36,653 bases of DNA from Vicinamibacteria bacterium (GCA_023701125.1 JAMPXO010000042.1:1-36653); one strand, 5' to 3'; shown: positions 1 to 8,331, numbered from the stretch's first letter. Notes: generated by a model from the letters alone, not told the origin. A program made the numbers and translations.

Positions 1-353
1 ACGACCGCGCCCGCCGCCTGCAGGCGCGCCACGGCGGTCGCCGTGTAAGGCGCGACGTAGCCCTCGAGGATGCGCGAGCCGCAGGTCGTGGGTTCGCCCT
101 CGACGTGCATCACGTCCTTGATCGCCACCGGCACGCCGGCCAGAGGCAGCGCCTCGCCGCGGGCGACGCGGGTATCGACGTCGCGAGCGGCCGCCAGCGC
201 GGCTTCCTCGCGCACGCGCAGGAACGCGTGGACGCGGCCGTCGGTGGCCGTCACCCGCTCGAGGTAGCCGCGCACGCTCTCTTCCGCCGACAGCTCGCGG
301 GCCCGCACCCGGGCCGCGAGGCCGGCGGCGGTCTGCGTCCAGGCGGCGCTCAT
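1..353 (-). CDS. gatA: Asp-tRNA(Asn)/Glu-tRNA(Gln) amidotransferase subunit A, N-terminal part
   Basis: This is the amidase subunit of the GatCAB complex, which converts misacylated Glu-tRNA(Gln) or Asp-tRNA(Asn) to the cognate amide form in the cytoplasm. Only the first ~117 residues lie in the window; the 3' end runs off the left edge. The visible part ends in the amidase-signature region: GVPVAIKD at residues 73-80, where Lys79 is the expected Lys of the Ser-cisSer-Lys triad, then TTCGS and IL.GYV, typical of GatA. The two catalytic serines would lie beyond the edge. The ATG at 353-351 overlaps the gatC stop as ATGA, so the two subunits are translationally coupled. Identification is firm from motif and neighbour; which amino acid (Gln, Asn or both) it serves cannot be told here. 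Confidence 0.93.
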   Translation of the reverse strand, partial: MSAAWTQTAAGLAARVRARELSAEESVRGYLERVTATDGRVHAFLRVREEAALAAARDVDTRVARGEALPLAGVPVAIKDVMHVEGEPTTCGSRILEGYVAPYTATAVARLQAAGAV

Positions 354-646
354 CCGCCGATCACCTTCGGCACCCGGAACAGCCCGTCGGCGGCGTCGGG
401 AGCCGCGGCGAGAACCGTCTCCCGGCTGAGGCCGGGCTGCGGATCGGTCGCCTCGAGTCGAAGTGGGGTCGCCGCCCCCGCGTGGCTCATCGGCGGCACG
501 CCGCTGACGTCCAGCGCCTGGATCGACTCGGCGTAGGCCAGGATCTGCTGGAGCTGGCGCGCGAAGCGTTCCTTCTCGGCGTCGGTGAGGGAGAGGCGGG
601 CGAGGCCCGCGACGTGCTCGACGGTGGCTTGGGTGACGTTGGCCAT
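350..646 (-). CDS. gatC: Asp-tRNA(Asn)/Glu-tRNA(Gln) amidotransferase subunit C
   Basis: This small subunit stabilises and wraps around GatA in the tRNA-dependent amidotransferase. The product is 98 residues, normal for the family, with the typical N-terminal pattern (VEHVAGLARLSL, then a helix with FARQLQQIL, about residues 9-37), a central P.SH segment and a C-terminal FRVPKVIG, the classic GatC ending. The reading frame stays open far upstream, but family alignment places the start at the ATG at 646-644. No Shine-Dalgarno sequence is seen; instead a TAGAGT hexamer lies 10 nt upstream, so the transcript may be leaderless. The gene is coupled to gatA by ATGA and is divergent from the YIP1-like gene, with 61 bp between them. 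Confidence 0.92.
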   Translation of the reverse strand: MANVTQATVEHVAGLARLSLTDAEKERFARQLQQILAYAESIQALDVSGVPPMSHAGAATPLRLEATDPQPGLSRETVLAAAPDAADGLFRVPKVIGG

Positions 647-656
647 GAGGGCGTGA

Positions 657-662
657 ACTCTA
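657..662 (-). promoter_or_regulatory. -10-like element TAGAGT for gatCA
   Basis: On the minus strand TAGAGT ends 10 nt before the gatC ATG. It matches TANNNT and recurs, as TAGAGT or TAGACT, at several other starts in this window. No convincing -35 hexamer is seen. If it is used, transcription would begin at or within a few bases of the start codon. Confidence 0.45.
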
Positions 663-692
663 GCATCTTGGGCCCGCGCAGGAGCTTCTTGG

Positions 693-698
693 TAGACT
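693..698 (+). promoter_or_regulatory. -10-like element TAGACT for the glycosylation operon
   Basis: TAGACT ends 9 nt before the ATG at 708, with no Shine-Dalgarno between them. A TTGGGC at 668-673 is too far away (19 nt) to be a confident -35. It is probably the promoter of the six-gene operon that follows, giving a leaderless or nearly leaderless mRNA. Confidence 0.45.
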
Positions 699-707
699 GC
701 GCCCGCG

Positions 708-1349
708 ATGGCGATTCCATTCGAACGGGGCGCGGGTGAGGGGCTGGTCGGCGGCTTCGCGGAGACCGTGATGCGGTCGCTGTCCGACCCGGTCGGGCTG
801 TTCCGCGGGGCCGAGGTCAAGGGCGTCGGCCGCGCCCTCGCCTACGCGACCGCGATCGGCACCTTCGTGCAGTGCGTGGGCGTCGCCTACCTGCTGCTGC
901 TGCGCTCGCTGGTGGACATCGAGGCGTTCGCCCCCGAGCCGATGCGGCAGGCGCTGAAGGACGCCATGAACCCGGTCGACCTGGGCTTCCAGCTGATCCT
1001 GACCCCGGTCCAGACCGTGGTCGGCGTGCTGCTGTTCGGTGCGATCGCCCATGGACTGCTGTCGGCGACGGGCACCGTGCGCCTCGGCTTCGAGGGCACC
1101 GTGGCCGCCACGGCCTACTCCTACGGGCCGATGCTGCTGGCGGTGATCCCGTTCTGCGGCGCCTTCGTCGGCTTCGTGTGGTCGCTGGTGCTGCTGATCC
1201 TGGGGCTGTCGACGCTGCAGGAGGCGGGGGTCGGCCGCGCCCTGCTGGCCACTCTCGTCGCGGGCACGGCCTGCTGCTGCGTCGGCTTTCTGGCCCAGAT
1301 CGCGATCGCGCCGGTCGTGATCCTGGTGCGGACGCTGATCACGGGATGA
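708..1349 (+). CDS. YIP1-family integral membrane protein
   Basis: A 213-residue polytopic membrane protein of the bacterial Yip1-domain type. The N-terminal ~40 residues are soluble and carry the characteristic DPVGLFRG segment (residues 27-34). Hydrophobic spans follow at roughly 44-66, 93-119, 135-150, 151-168 and 179-207, and a CCC cluster lies at 189-191. The function of bacterial Yip1-domain proteins is not established; eukaryotic relatives act in vesicle trafficking, which does not transfer here. It is the first gene of the operon and is joined to the DUF2752 gene by an ATGA overlap, so a role alongside the downstream membrane glycosyltransferases is likely but unproven. The start has a -10-like hexamer 9 nt upstream and no Shine-Dalgarno. 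Confidence 0.75.
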   Translation: MAIPFERGAGEGLVGGFAETVMRSLSDPVGLFRGAEVKGVGRALAYATAIGTFVQCVGVAYLLLLRSLVDIEAFAPEPMRQALKDAMNPVDLGFQLILTPVQTVVGVLLFGAIAHGLLSATGTVRLGFEGTVAATAYSYGPMLLAVIPFCGAFVGFVWSLVLLILGLSTLQEAGVGRALLATLVAGTACCCVGFLAQIAIAPVVILVRTLITG

Positions 1350-1750
1350 TCGCGGTCCTCAAGTCGCCGCGCGAGTTCCCGTTCTTCGCGGTCACGGCGG
1401 GCGTGGCCGCATCCGGCATCGCCGCCGTGTCGCTGCTCGGGCTGGACCGCCTGTCGTTCGGCATCTGCCTGTTCAAGCTGGCGACGGGCCTGCCGTGCCT
1501 GTCGTGCGGCACGACCCGCGCCCTCGGCCACCTGGCCCACGGGGACCTCGCCGGCGCGGTGGTCATGAACCCGCTGTTTGCGACCGGCGCGCTGCTGCTG
1601 CTGGCGCTGGGGGTGGTGGAAGCGGCGTTGCGGGTGAGCGGCCGCGGGTTGCGCCTCGCCTTCTCCGACGCACAGGCGCGGAACGCCTGGATCGCGCTCG
1701 CGGTCTTCGCCATCGGCAACTGGGCGTGGCTGGTGGCGGACGGGCGATGA
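1346..1750 (+). CDS. DUF2752 membrane protein
   Basis: A 134-residue membrane protein recognisable as DUF2752 by PCLSCGTTRA at residues 50-59, the family's conserved P-C-x-x-C-G-x-T-R-A motif, followed by a helix and a conserved N-P (residues 75-76) before a second transmembrane span. Three hydrophobic segments are visible at about 13-33, 71-93 and 114-131. The two cysteines could bind metal or form a redox pair; this is inference, since the family has no assigned biochemical role. It overlaps both neighbours by four bases (ATGA on each side), so it is translated as part of the glycosylation operon. The reading frame extends upstream inside the YIP1-like gene, but the ATG at 1346 is the sensible start. 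Confidence 0.8.
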   Translation: MIAVLKSPREFPFFAVTAGVAASGIAAVSLLGLDRLSFGICLFKLATGLPCLSCGTTRALGHLAHGDLAGAVVMNPLFATGALLLLALGVVEAALRVSGRGLRLAFSDAQARNAWIALAVFAIGNWAWLVADGR

Positions 1751-2709
1751 CCGACACGCCCTACGTCTCGGTCGTGGTCCCCCTCTACAACGAGGAGGAC
1801 AACGTCCTTGACCTGCATCGCGAGCTGACCGCGGCGCTCGACCGGCTGGGGCGGCCGTACGAGATCCTGATGGTCGACGACGGCTCGAAGGACCGCACCG
1901 TCGAGCGGATCGTGGCCATCGAGACGCGCGACCCGCGGGTGCGGGTGCTGCGCCTGCGCCGCAACTTCGGCCAGACCGCGGCTTTCTCCGCCGGCTTCGA
2001 CCACGCGCGCGGGGAAGTCATCGTCACCACCGACGGCGACCTGCAGAACGACCCGGCCGACATCCCGATGGTGGTCGCCAAGCTGGCCGAGGGCTACGAC
2101 CTCGTCTGCGGCTGGCGGCTGAAGCGGCAGGACACGCTGTCGCGGCGCCTGCCGTCGATGATCGCCAACCGGCTGATCTCGGCGGCGACCGGCGTCAAGC
2201 TCCACGACTACGGCTGCTCGCTGAAGGCGATGACGGCCGAGGTCGCCAAGAGCCTGCGGCTGTACGGCGAGATGCACCGCTTCATCCCCGCCGTGGCGAG
2301 CTGGATGGGGGTGTCGCTGGCCGAGGTGGTCGTCAACCATCGGCCGCGGACCCGCGGCACCAGCAAGTACGGCATCGACCGCACGCTGCGGGTGCTGCTC
2401 GACCTGTTCACGGTCAAGTTCCTGCTCGCCTACGGCACGCGGCCCGCGCACCTGTTCGGCCTGATGGGCCTGTCGAGCTTCGGCACGGGCTTCGCAATCC
2501 TGGCCTACCTCTCCTTCATCCGCCTGTTCATGGACCAGGCGATCGGCGGCCGGCCGCTGCTGCTGCTCGGCGTGCTGCTGCTGCTGACCGGGGTGATCCT
2601 GATCTGCGTGGGGCTGCTGGCGGAGCTGCTGGCCCGCACCTACCACGAGAGCCAGGGCAAGCCGATCTACGTGGTGAAGGAGATCCGGCCGGGCCAGCCG
2701 CCGCGGTGA
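1747..2709 (+). CDS. Family 2 glycosyltransferase, polyprenyl-phosphate sugar transferase type (GtrB/ArnC-like)
   Basis: This predicted membrane-anchored GT-A enzyme probably transfers a sugar from a nucleotide sugar to undecaprenyl phosphate on the inner face of the cytoplasmic membrane. The 320 residues begin with VVVPLYNEE (8-16), include VDDGSKDRT (43-51), and have the donor/metal motif DGDLQNDP (96-103), which is highly characteristic of the DPM1/GtrB group. Two C-terminal transmembrane spans at about 232-262 and 272-300 are also typical. It overlaps the upstream and downstream genes (ATGA and GTGA). The GT-C-like protein at the end of the operon would be a natural user of its lipid-linked product. 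The sugar transferred is unknown. Confidence 0.87.
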   Translation: MTDTPYVSVVVPLYNEEDNVLDLHRELTAALDRLGRPYEILMVDDGSKDRTVERIVAIETRDPRVRVLRLRRNFGQTAAFSAGFDHARGEVIVTTDGDLQNDPADIPMVVAKLAEGYDLVCGWRLKRQDTLSRRLPSMIANRLISAATGVKLHDYGCSLKAMTAEVAKSLRLYGEMHRFIPAVASWMGVSLAEVVVNHRPRTRGTSKYGIDRTLRVLLDLFTVKFLLAYGTRPAHLFGLMGLSSFGTGFAILAYLSFIRLFMDQAIGGRPLLLLGVLLLLTGVILICVGLLAELLARTYHESQGKPIYVVKEIRPGQPPR

Positions 2710-3914
2710 CCACCCGGCCGCGGGTCGCGTTCCTGACCGAGTCGTTCCATCCCGTGCTCGGCGGCGGCGAGACCCACATCCGCGCCCTCGGCGCGGCGCT
2801 CGTGCGCGCGGGCGGGCGAGCCCTGGTGGTGACCCGTCACAGCGATCCGGCGACGCCCCTTCGCGACGTGGTCGACGGCATCGACGTCGTGCGCGTGCCG
2901 CCGTCCGGCCCGGGTCGCAGCGGCAAGTACCGCATGCTCGGGCCGGCCCGCGAGGCGCTGCAGGACGCGAAGGCAGACTTCGACGTGCTCGTGGTCCGCG
3001 GCACCCGCGTGCTGGGGCCGCTCGGGCTCGAGGAGGGGCGACGGCTCGGCAAGCCCGTCGTGCTGCAGCCCGAGGTCAACGGCGAGTTCTCCGGCGAGAT
3101 CTTCTGGTGGGGCACGCCGCTGGCGGTGCCGCCACTGCGCCAGATCGTCGCCGGCGTGAAGCGCTTCTCGCGCCGCGGGCTGCGCCACGCCGACGCATTC
3201 GTCGCCATGTCGCACGCGATCCGCGACGAGATGCGCGACGCCCTGGTGCCGGCCGAGCGCATCCACCTGCTCCCGCACGGCGTCGACACCGATCGTTTCC
3301 GGCCGGCCTCCGCGGCCGAACGAGCGGCCTTGCGGGCGCGGCTGGGCCTGCCGGCGGGGCCCGTCGTCTGCTTCACGGGCCGGCTGCTGAAGGGCAAGGG
3401 GCTGGAGTCGCTGGTCGAGGCCTTCGCCCGCGCCGGCGCCTCGCGCGGCGCCCATCTCGCGATCGTCGGCTCGGGAGCCGGCCAGGCGCTGTCGATCGAG
3501 GCGGCCTTGCGCGAGCGGGTGCGGAGCGCGGGCCTCGAGCCGCGCGTCACCTTCGCCGGCCGCGTCGACGCGGTCGAGGACTGGCTGCGGGCCGCGGACG
3601 TCTTCGCGTTCCCGTCCGAGTTCGAGGCGCTCGGCCTCTCGCTGGTCGAAGCGGCGGCCTGCGGCCTGGCCTGCATCGGCGCGCGCACGGGCGGCATCCC
3701 CGACGTGATCGCCGACCAGGCCACGGGCTTGCTGGTGCCGCCGCGCGACACCAGCGCGCTGGCCGCGGCGCTGGCTGCCCTGCTCGACGACCCGACGCGT
3801 CGCAGCGCGCTGGGCGCGGCGGCCCGGGCCCATGCCGTGCTGGAGTTCTCCTTCGATCGCAGCGTCGAGCGCTACCAGGAACTGTTCGCGCAACTGGCCG
3901 GAGCCGCGGCGTGA
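2706..3914 (+). CDS. Family 4 (GT-B fold) glycosyltransferase
   Basis: A 402-residue retaining glycosyltransferase of the GT4 type. It has an N-terminal Rossmann half with GGGETH near residue 19, the conserved family acceptor-side motif, and a C-terminal donor half with FTGRLLKGKG near 225. The nucleotide-sugar E-x7-E motif lies within FPSEFEALGLSLVEAAACG (about 302-320). Translation starts at GTG 2706, which overlaps the preceding stop as GTGA; no ATG gives a full-length product. It is followed by another GTGA junction. The donor and acceptor are unknown. Context suggests it extends or decorates the same glycoconjugate as its neighbours. Confidence 0.86.
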   Translation: MTTRPRVAFLTESFHPVLGGGETHIRALGAALVRAGGRALVVTRHSDPATPLRDVVDGIDVVRVPPSGPGRSGKYRMLGPAREALQDAKADFDVLVVRGTRVLGPLGLEEGRRLGKPVVLQPEVNGEFSGEIFWWGTPLAVPPLRQIVAGVKRFSRRGLRHADAFVAMSHAIRDEMRDALVPAERIHLLPHGVDTDRFRPASAAERAALRARLGLPAGPVVCFTGRLLKGKGLESLVEAFARAGASRGAHLAIVGSGAGQALSIEAALRERVRSAGLEPRVTFAGRVDAVEDWLRAADVFAFPSEFEALGLSLVEAAACGLACIGARTGGIPDVIADQATGLLVPPRDTSALAAALAALLDDPTRRSALGAAARAHAVLEFSFDRSVERYQELFAQLAGAAA

Positions 3915-4891
3915 GGGTCGCGCTCACCGGCGCCACCGGTTACACGGGCGGGCACCTGCTGCGGACGCTGGTCGCGCGCGGCGACCAGGTCTCGGCGCTG
4001 GCTCGCGACGGGTCGCTGACCGATGAACTGCGGGCCAGCGGCGCGCGCTGGGTGAGCGGCGACCTGCGCGACGAGGCGGCGCTGCGGAAGGTGGTCGAGG
4101 GTGCGGACGCCGTGCTGCACGTGGCCGCTGTCTATCGCACCGCGGGCCACCCGGATTCGTACTACCGCGAGATCAACGTCGGCGGCACGCGCCGGCTGCT
4201 GGAGGCCGCGAAGGCGTCGGGCGTGAAGCGATTCGTGCACACGTCCACGGTGGGCGTGTACGGCCACGTCGCCAAGCCGCCGGCCGACGAGAGCTTCCCG
4301 CCCTCACCCTCGGACATCTACCAGGAGACGAAGGCCGAGGCCGACGTGCTGGCGCTGGCGTTCGGCCGCGAGCACGGGCTCGAGGTCAGCGTCGTGCGCC
4401 CGGGTGCCATCTACGGCCCGCTGGAGACGCGGCTGCTCAAGCTGTTCCGCCAGATCGCGCGCGGCCGCTACGCGATCGTCGGCTCGGGCGAGCCGTTCTA
4501 CCACCTGGTCTACATCGACGACCTGGTCGCGGGCTTCCTGCTGGCGATGGAGCGGCCGCAGGCGGCGGGCGAAGCCTTCATCATCGCGGGGCCGAGCTAC
4601 CTGTCGCAGAACGACCTGGCCGCACGAGTGGCGCGGGCGACCGGCGGCTCGGTGCTGCCGTTCAAGCTGCCCGCGTGGCCGATCCAGCGCGTGGGCGACG
4701 TCGTCGAGGCGATCTGCGTGCCGCTCGGGATCGAGCCGCCGATCCACCGCCGACGCGTCGACTTCTGGACCAAGAGCCGCGCGTTCTCGATCGCCAAGGC
4801 GCGGCGGTTGCTGGGCTACGCTCCGCAAGTGGATGTGGACGAGGGCCTCGCGCGCACCGTCGCGTCGTACCGGCAGGCGGGCTGGCTGTGA
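3911..4891 (+). CDS. NAD-dependent epimerase/dehydratase, extended SDR family
   Basis: A 326-residue extended short-chain dehydrogenase/reductase. The dinucleotide site is G7-A-T-G10-Y-T-G13. The catalytic region has HTSTVGVYG and Y137-x3-K141, the classic SDR pair. A GAIYGP segment further on is typical of nucleotide-sugar epimerases and of HpnA-like enzymes. It probably modifies a sugar used by the surrounding glycosyltransferases, but the substrate cannot be read from sequence; a reductase acting on a lipid-linked ketone is an alternative. The start is GTG 3911 overlapping the GT4 stop (GTGA), and the end overlaps the next gene the same way. Confidence 0.83.
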   Translation: MRVALTGATGYTGGHLLRTLVARGDQVSALARDGSLTDELRASGARWVSGDLRDEAALRKVVEGADAVLHVAAVYRTAGHPDSYYREINVGGTRRLLEAAKASGVKRFVHTSTVGVYGHVAKPPADESFPPSPSDIYQETKAEADVLALAFGREHGLEVSVVRPGAIYGPLETRLLKLFRQIARGRYAIVGSGEPFYHLVYIDDLVAGFLLAMERPQAAGEAFIIAGPSYLSQNDLAARVARATGGSVLPFKLPAWPIQRVGDVVEAICVPLGIEPPIHRRRVDFWTKSRAFSIAKARRLLGYAPQVDVDEGLARTVASYRQAGWL

Positions 4892-6780
4892 GCGACCGGA
4901 CCGCGCGCGGCACGCTGGCCGCCCTGTGCGTCGCGCTGGCCGTGGCCTGCGGGCTCTACGACCTGCCGGCCGCCTCGGGCCGCCAGTTCTGGAGCGACGC
5001 GTCCACGTACTACGCGATGACCTGGAGCCTCGTCGCCGACCAGGACCTGCGCTACGAAGCGCGCGACCTGCTGCGGGTGCGACGGCAGTTCGGCGCCGAC
5101 CCGCAGGGCCTGTTCCTGAAGCGGGTGCCGGACCAGCGGCCGGGCCGCGCCCCCGGGCTCGCCTGGCGCTGGGCGCCGGACCTCGGGTTCCCGTGGATCC
5201 ACCGCATCGACGAGCCGCGCATCCACTACGCCAAGTCGTTCGCGCATCCGCTGGCGACCGCGCCGTTCGTGATGCTGATGGGCGACCGCGGCTTCCTGGT
5301 CGCCAACGCCGCGTTCCTGTCCATCGCTCTGTGGTGCGCGTTCCTCGAACTGCGTCGGCGCGGGGCCAGTCCCGGCGGCTCGCTCGCGGCGACGCTCGCG
5401 CTCCTCGGCTGCTCGGTGGCGCCCGTCTACCTGCTGTGGATGACCCCCGAGATCCTGAACGTCGCGCTGCTGGCGGCGGCGCTGTTCGCCTGGTCGCGCG
5501 ACCGCCCGCTGCTGTCCGCGGTGCTGTTCGGCTTCGCCTGCTTCTCGAAGCCCTACAACGCCCTGGTCGCCGCGCCGCTCGGCTTTGCCCCGCTGCTGCC
5601 GCTGTTCGCCGCGGGCTTCGCCCGCCGCTTTCTCGAGAGCGTGCGCCGAGGCGTGGTGATGATCGGCGTGATGCTCGGCCTGTTCGCCCTCAACGCGGTG
5701 TTCACGGGCGAGATGAACTACCAGGGCGGCGAGCGCAAGACCTTCTACGGCCAGTTCCCCGGGGACGTCGTCGCGGGCGGGAAGACGGTGACCTTCGGCA
5801 ACTCCGGCCAGTGGATGACGACCGACCACCTCGGGCCGCTGGTGGAAGGCCGCGACGAGGACAAGCAGACCAAGGGCACGGGGCCGCTGCGCGATCCCGC
5901 GGAGATCCGCGCCTCGTTCTGGATGAACCTCGGCCACTTCTGGTACGGCCGTTTCGGCGGCGCCTTCGCGTACTACCCGGCCGCGGTGCTGGCGCTGCTC
6001 GCGTACCTGCTGCTGGGGCCGCGCGACCGCGACGGCGGGCTCGCGATCTCCGGCCTCGTCATCTCGTGGATCTTCTACATCGTGCAGATCCCCGACAACT
6101 GGTACGGCGGCGGCGGCACGGTCGGCAACCGCTACTTCCTGAACCTGCTGCCGTTGCTGCCGTACGTGGTACCGCCCGCGCGCGCGCTTGCCGTGGCCGT
6201 GCCCGGCGCGCTGATCGGCCTCGTGTTCCTGGCGCCGACGCTGTGGGCGCCGCTGCAGAGCTCGATCCGCCCCGGGCACCACGCGGCGCGGGCGCCGTTC
6301 GTGTATCTGCCGGCCGAGCTGGCGATGCTCAACGACCTCTCGGCGTTCGTCGAGCCGTGGCGCAAGAAGCGGCCGGTGGGCGACACCGAGGGCGACCCGC
6401 ACAAGGGCTGGCCGGCGGACCCGAAGGCCTATTACCTGTACTTCCCGGACGACGGGACACGGGGCCTGGCCACCGAGGGCGAGGTGACGGGCTTCCGGCT
6501 CGAAGCGGGGGCGCGGGCCGAGATCCTGCTGCGCGCGCTGGAGCCGGTGCGGACGATGACCGTGACGGCCACGGCCGGCGGGGCGAGCCGGGTCACGGTG
6601 CGGACCGCTGGCGGCGGAGGCGACCTGGTGACGACAGCCGGCGCCCCGGTCAGCGCGACCCTCGCCCCGGGCCAAGGCTTCGGCTACTACGCGACGACCG
6701 TCTACGTGCTGACCTTCCGCAACGAAGGCGCCAGCGCGTTCGTGTCGATCGTGCTGACGCCGGAGCAGCGCCCGCGCTGA
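4888..6780 (+). CDS. Polytopic membrane protein, GT-C-like glycosyltransferase candidate
   Basis: A 630-residue protein with an N-terminal hydrophobic helix (about 8-25), then a loop with acidic residues (SDAST, Asp37) followed by many membrane spans through about residue 470. The layout is that of lipid-carrier-dependent GT-C glycosyltransferases, where a first-loop Asp is catalytic. The last ~100 residues look like a soluble beta-rich domain rather than membrane. It probably uses the polyprenyl-phosphate sugar made by the GT2 enzyme of the same operon and acts on the periplasmic side; this is inference from context. The start is GTG 4888 overlapping the epimerase stop (GTGA). The gene ends 1 nt from the convergent thioesterase gene, and its last codons include a small CAGCG/CGCTG hairpin (6766-6779). 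Confidence 0.68.
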   Translation: MSDRTARGTLAALCVALAVACGLYDLPAASGRQFWSDASTYYAMTWSLVADQDLRYEARDLLRVRRQFGADPQGLFLKRVPDQRPGRAPGLAWRWAPDLGFPWIHRIDEPRIHYAKSFAHPLATAPFVMLMGDRGFLVANAAFLSIALWCAFLELRRRGASPGGSLAATLALLGCSVAPVYLLWMTPEILNVALLAAALFAWSRDRPLLSAVLFGFACFSKPYNALVAAPLGFAPLLPLFAAGFARRFLESVRRGVVMIGVMLGLFALNAVFTGEMNYQGGERKTFYGQFPGDVVAGGKTVTFGNSGQWMTTDHLGPLVEGRDEDKQTKGTGPLRDPAEIRASFWMNLGHFWYGRFGGAFAYYPAAVLALLAYLLLGPRDRDGGLAISGLVISWIFYIVQIPDNWYGGGGTVGNRYFLNLLPLLPYVVPPARALAVAVPGALIGLVFLAPTLWAPLQSSIRPGHHAARAPFVYLPAELAMLNDLSAFVEPWRKKRPVGDTEGDPHKGWPADPKAYYLYFPDDGTRGLATEGEVTGFRLEAGARAEILLRALEPVRTMTVTATAGGASRVTVRTAGGGGDLVTTAGAPVSATLAPGQGFGYYATTVYVLTFRNEGASAFVSIVLTPEQRPR

Positions 6781-6781
6781 T

Positions 6782-7261
6782 TCAGGCCCAGCGGTGGTAG
6801 GCGGGGTGGCCGGCGTCGACGGCCACGAACACCGCCCGGCAGGTCGCGGTGACGACGCCGTCGCTCTCCATCGTCTCCTCGATCACGGCGCGGTCGCCGA
6901 CGACCTCGACGGCGCGGGCCTTGATCCGGATCGGCCGGGTCGCGGGCGTCGGCCGCTTCAGCTTGACGTGGAACTCGGCGGTGACGGTGGACGGCGGTTG
7001 GTCGAGCCCCTTCGCCTTCATCAGCGCGTGACAGGCCGCCCAGTTGCCGTGGCAGTCGAACAGCGCGCCGACGATGCCGCCGTTGACGGTGCCCTCGAAT
7101 GCCTGGTGGTGGGCCTCGGGATGGAACAGGCACTCCACGTCGGCGCCGACCACGTGGCTCTTGATGCGCAGGCCCTTCACATTCTTCGGCCCGCAACCGA
7201 AGCAGATGCCGTTGGGCGAGAACCGATCCTGCAGGGCCTGGGCGTGGGCGTCGTCGTTCAT
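6782..7261 (-). CDS. PaaI-family hotdog thioesterase
   Basis: A 159-residue single-hotdog protein. It opens with the family's C-F-G-C-G-P motif (Cys20, Cys23) followed by KGLRIK. The catalytic helix region HHQAFEGTVNGGIVGALFD (51-69) has the conserved G-G and Asp69 expected for acyl-CoA thioester hydrolysis. The frame stays open far upstream across hrpB on the opposite strand, but that is a GC artefact; the ATG at 7261 gives the family length and overlaps the upstream gene's stop as ATGA. It is cotranscribed with a saccharopine-dehydrogenase-like reductase, suggesting a linked acyl-thioester or lipid step. The substrate is unknown. Confidence 0.85.
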   Translation of the reverse strand: MNDDAHAQALQDRFSPNGICFGCGPKNVKGLRIKSHVVGADVECLFHPEAHHQAFEGTVNGGIVGALFDCHGNWAACHALMKAKGLDQPPSTVTAEFHVKLKRPTPATRPIRIKARAVEVVGDRAVIEETMESDGVVTATCRAVFVAVDAGHPAYHRWA

Positions 7262-8319
7262 GCGTCCTCCATCGGATCGTCGGAGCGCGACACCCCGGGC
7301 AGCCCCAGCACGAAGTCGGGGCCGAAGGCGCGCGAAGGAGTCTGGAAGCCGGTCGCCACGGATCCCTGCAGCAGGCGCTCGAGGATGGCGACGGCGGCGT
7401 GGGCGGTGTGGGTGTAGCCGTCGGGCGTGCGCTGGCGCGAGACGACGCGGCGCCGTCCGTCGGTCGCTTCGCCCCAGAGCAGGCAGGCCGAGCGATCGCG
7501 CCGCTCGGCGCTCGGTCCGGGGGCCCCGGCGCGCACGCGGGAGAGCAGCAGCGACTGCACGGGCCGGGTGCCGAGCAGTGGCCGCACCAGGTTCGAGAGC
7601 CTTGCCATCGTGCGCGCCCGCGGCGGCACGGCCAGGTAGACCTCGATGTCCGGGATGCCCGTGGAGTGGAAAGCGGTGGACACGTCGCCCCACGGGATCG
7701 TCATCGCGTGGGTGGGGCCGGCGCCGAAGTCGATCGTGCGCGCGCGCCAGCCGCTGGGCACCGGCGTCAGGCGCCCGCCGCGGCGCACCATGCCACCGCG
7801 GTGCAGGTTCTCGATCATCGTCGTGGCCGTGCCGCGCGACAGCCGGCCCGTCGACTGGAACCCCAGCGCCAGCGAGGTCGCTCCGGGGAGTCGGCGGGCG
7901 AGGTGAGCCGCGAGGCCGTCCGAGGGCACGACATCGAAGCCGCTGCCCGGCAGCAGCGTCACGCCGGCGGCCTTCGCTTTCGCGTCGAGCGCGGCCAGCG
8001 CCTCGAACACCGCGATCTCGCCGGTGATGTCGAGGTAGTGCACCCCGATGCGCAGGCAGGCCTCGGCCATCGGCCGCGCCGTGCGCGAGAACGGTCCGGC
8101 GCAGTGCGCGACCGCGCCGACGCCGTCGAGCCCGCGGTCGAGCGCGTCGGGCGCGTCGAGAGCGAAGGCGCGGGAGGGGAGACCGTGGCGCGTCGCCAGC
8201 GCCTCGACGGCGGCCGTGTTGCGCCCGGCCAGGATCGGCCGCAGGCCGCACTCGAGGGCGCGGGCCACGACCAGCTCGCCGGTGTAGCCGTAGGCCCCGT
8301 AGATGAGCGGCTCGCGCAT
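7258..8319 (-). CDS. Saccharopine-dehydrogenase-like NAD(P)-binding protein (trans-acting enoyl-reductase type)
   Basis: A 353-residue protein with an N-terminal Rossmann site G8-A-Y-G11-Y-T-G14 followed by LAGRN, typical of the bacterial 'saccharopine dehydrogenase family' that includes trans-acting enoyl reductases. It also has HCAGPFSRTARPM and the HYLDITGE segment conserved in this family (about residues 93-101), and LLPGSGFDVVPSD further on. The true lysine-biosynthetic activity is unlikely; these proteins are usually reductases of unknown substrate. The start ATG at 8319 is 9 nt from a TAGACT hexamer that forms one half of a palindromic divergent promoter. It overlaps the thioesterase gene by ATGA, so the pair form one unit. 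Confidence 0.83.
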   Translation of the reverse strand: MREPLIYGAYGYTGELVVARALECGLRPILAGRNTAAVEALATRHGLPSRAFALDAPDALDRGLDGVGAVAHCAGPFSRTARPMAEACLRIGVHYLDITGEIAVFEALAALDAKAKAAGVTLLPGSGFDVVPSDGLAAHLARRLPGATSLALGFQSTGRLSRGTATTMIENLHRGGMVRRGGRLTPVPSGWRARTIDFGAGPTHAMTIPWGDVSTAFHSTGIPDIEVYLAVPPRARTMARLSNLVRPLLGTRPVQSLLLSRVRAGAPGPSAERRDRSACLLWGEATDGRRRVVSRQRTPDGYTHTAHAAVAILERLLQGSVATGFQTPSRAFGPDFVLGLPGVSRSDDPMEDA

Positions 8320-8325
8320 GGCGGG

Positions 8326-8331
8326 TAGAGT
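8326..8331 (+). promoter_or_regulatory. -10-like element TAGAGT for hrpB (plus half of palindrome)
   Basis: TAGAGT ends 7 nt before the GTG at 8339. It overlaps the minus-strand TAGACT at 8329-8334; together they form the perfect odd palindrome GTAGAGTCTAC at 8325-8335. No -35 is evident on this strand. It favours GTG 8339 over the more upstream ATG codons as the hrpB start. Confidence 0.45.

Noticed and set aside
6766..6779. CAGCG/CGCTG hairpin at the end of the GT-C-like gene as a terminator
   Set aside because: Only 5 bp with a 4-nt loop, inside coding sequence and without a T-tract.
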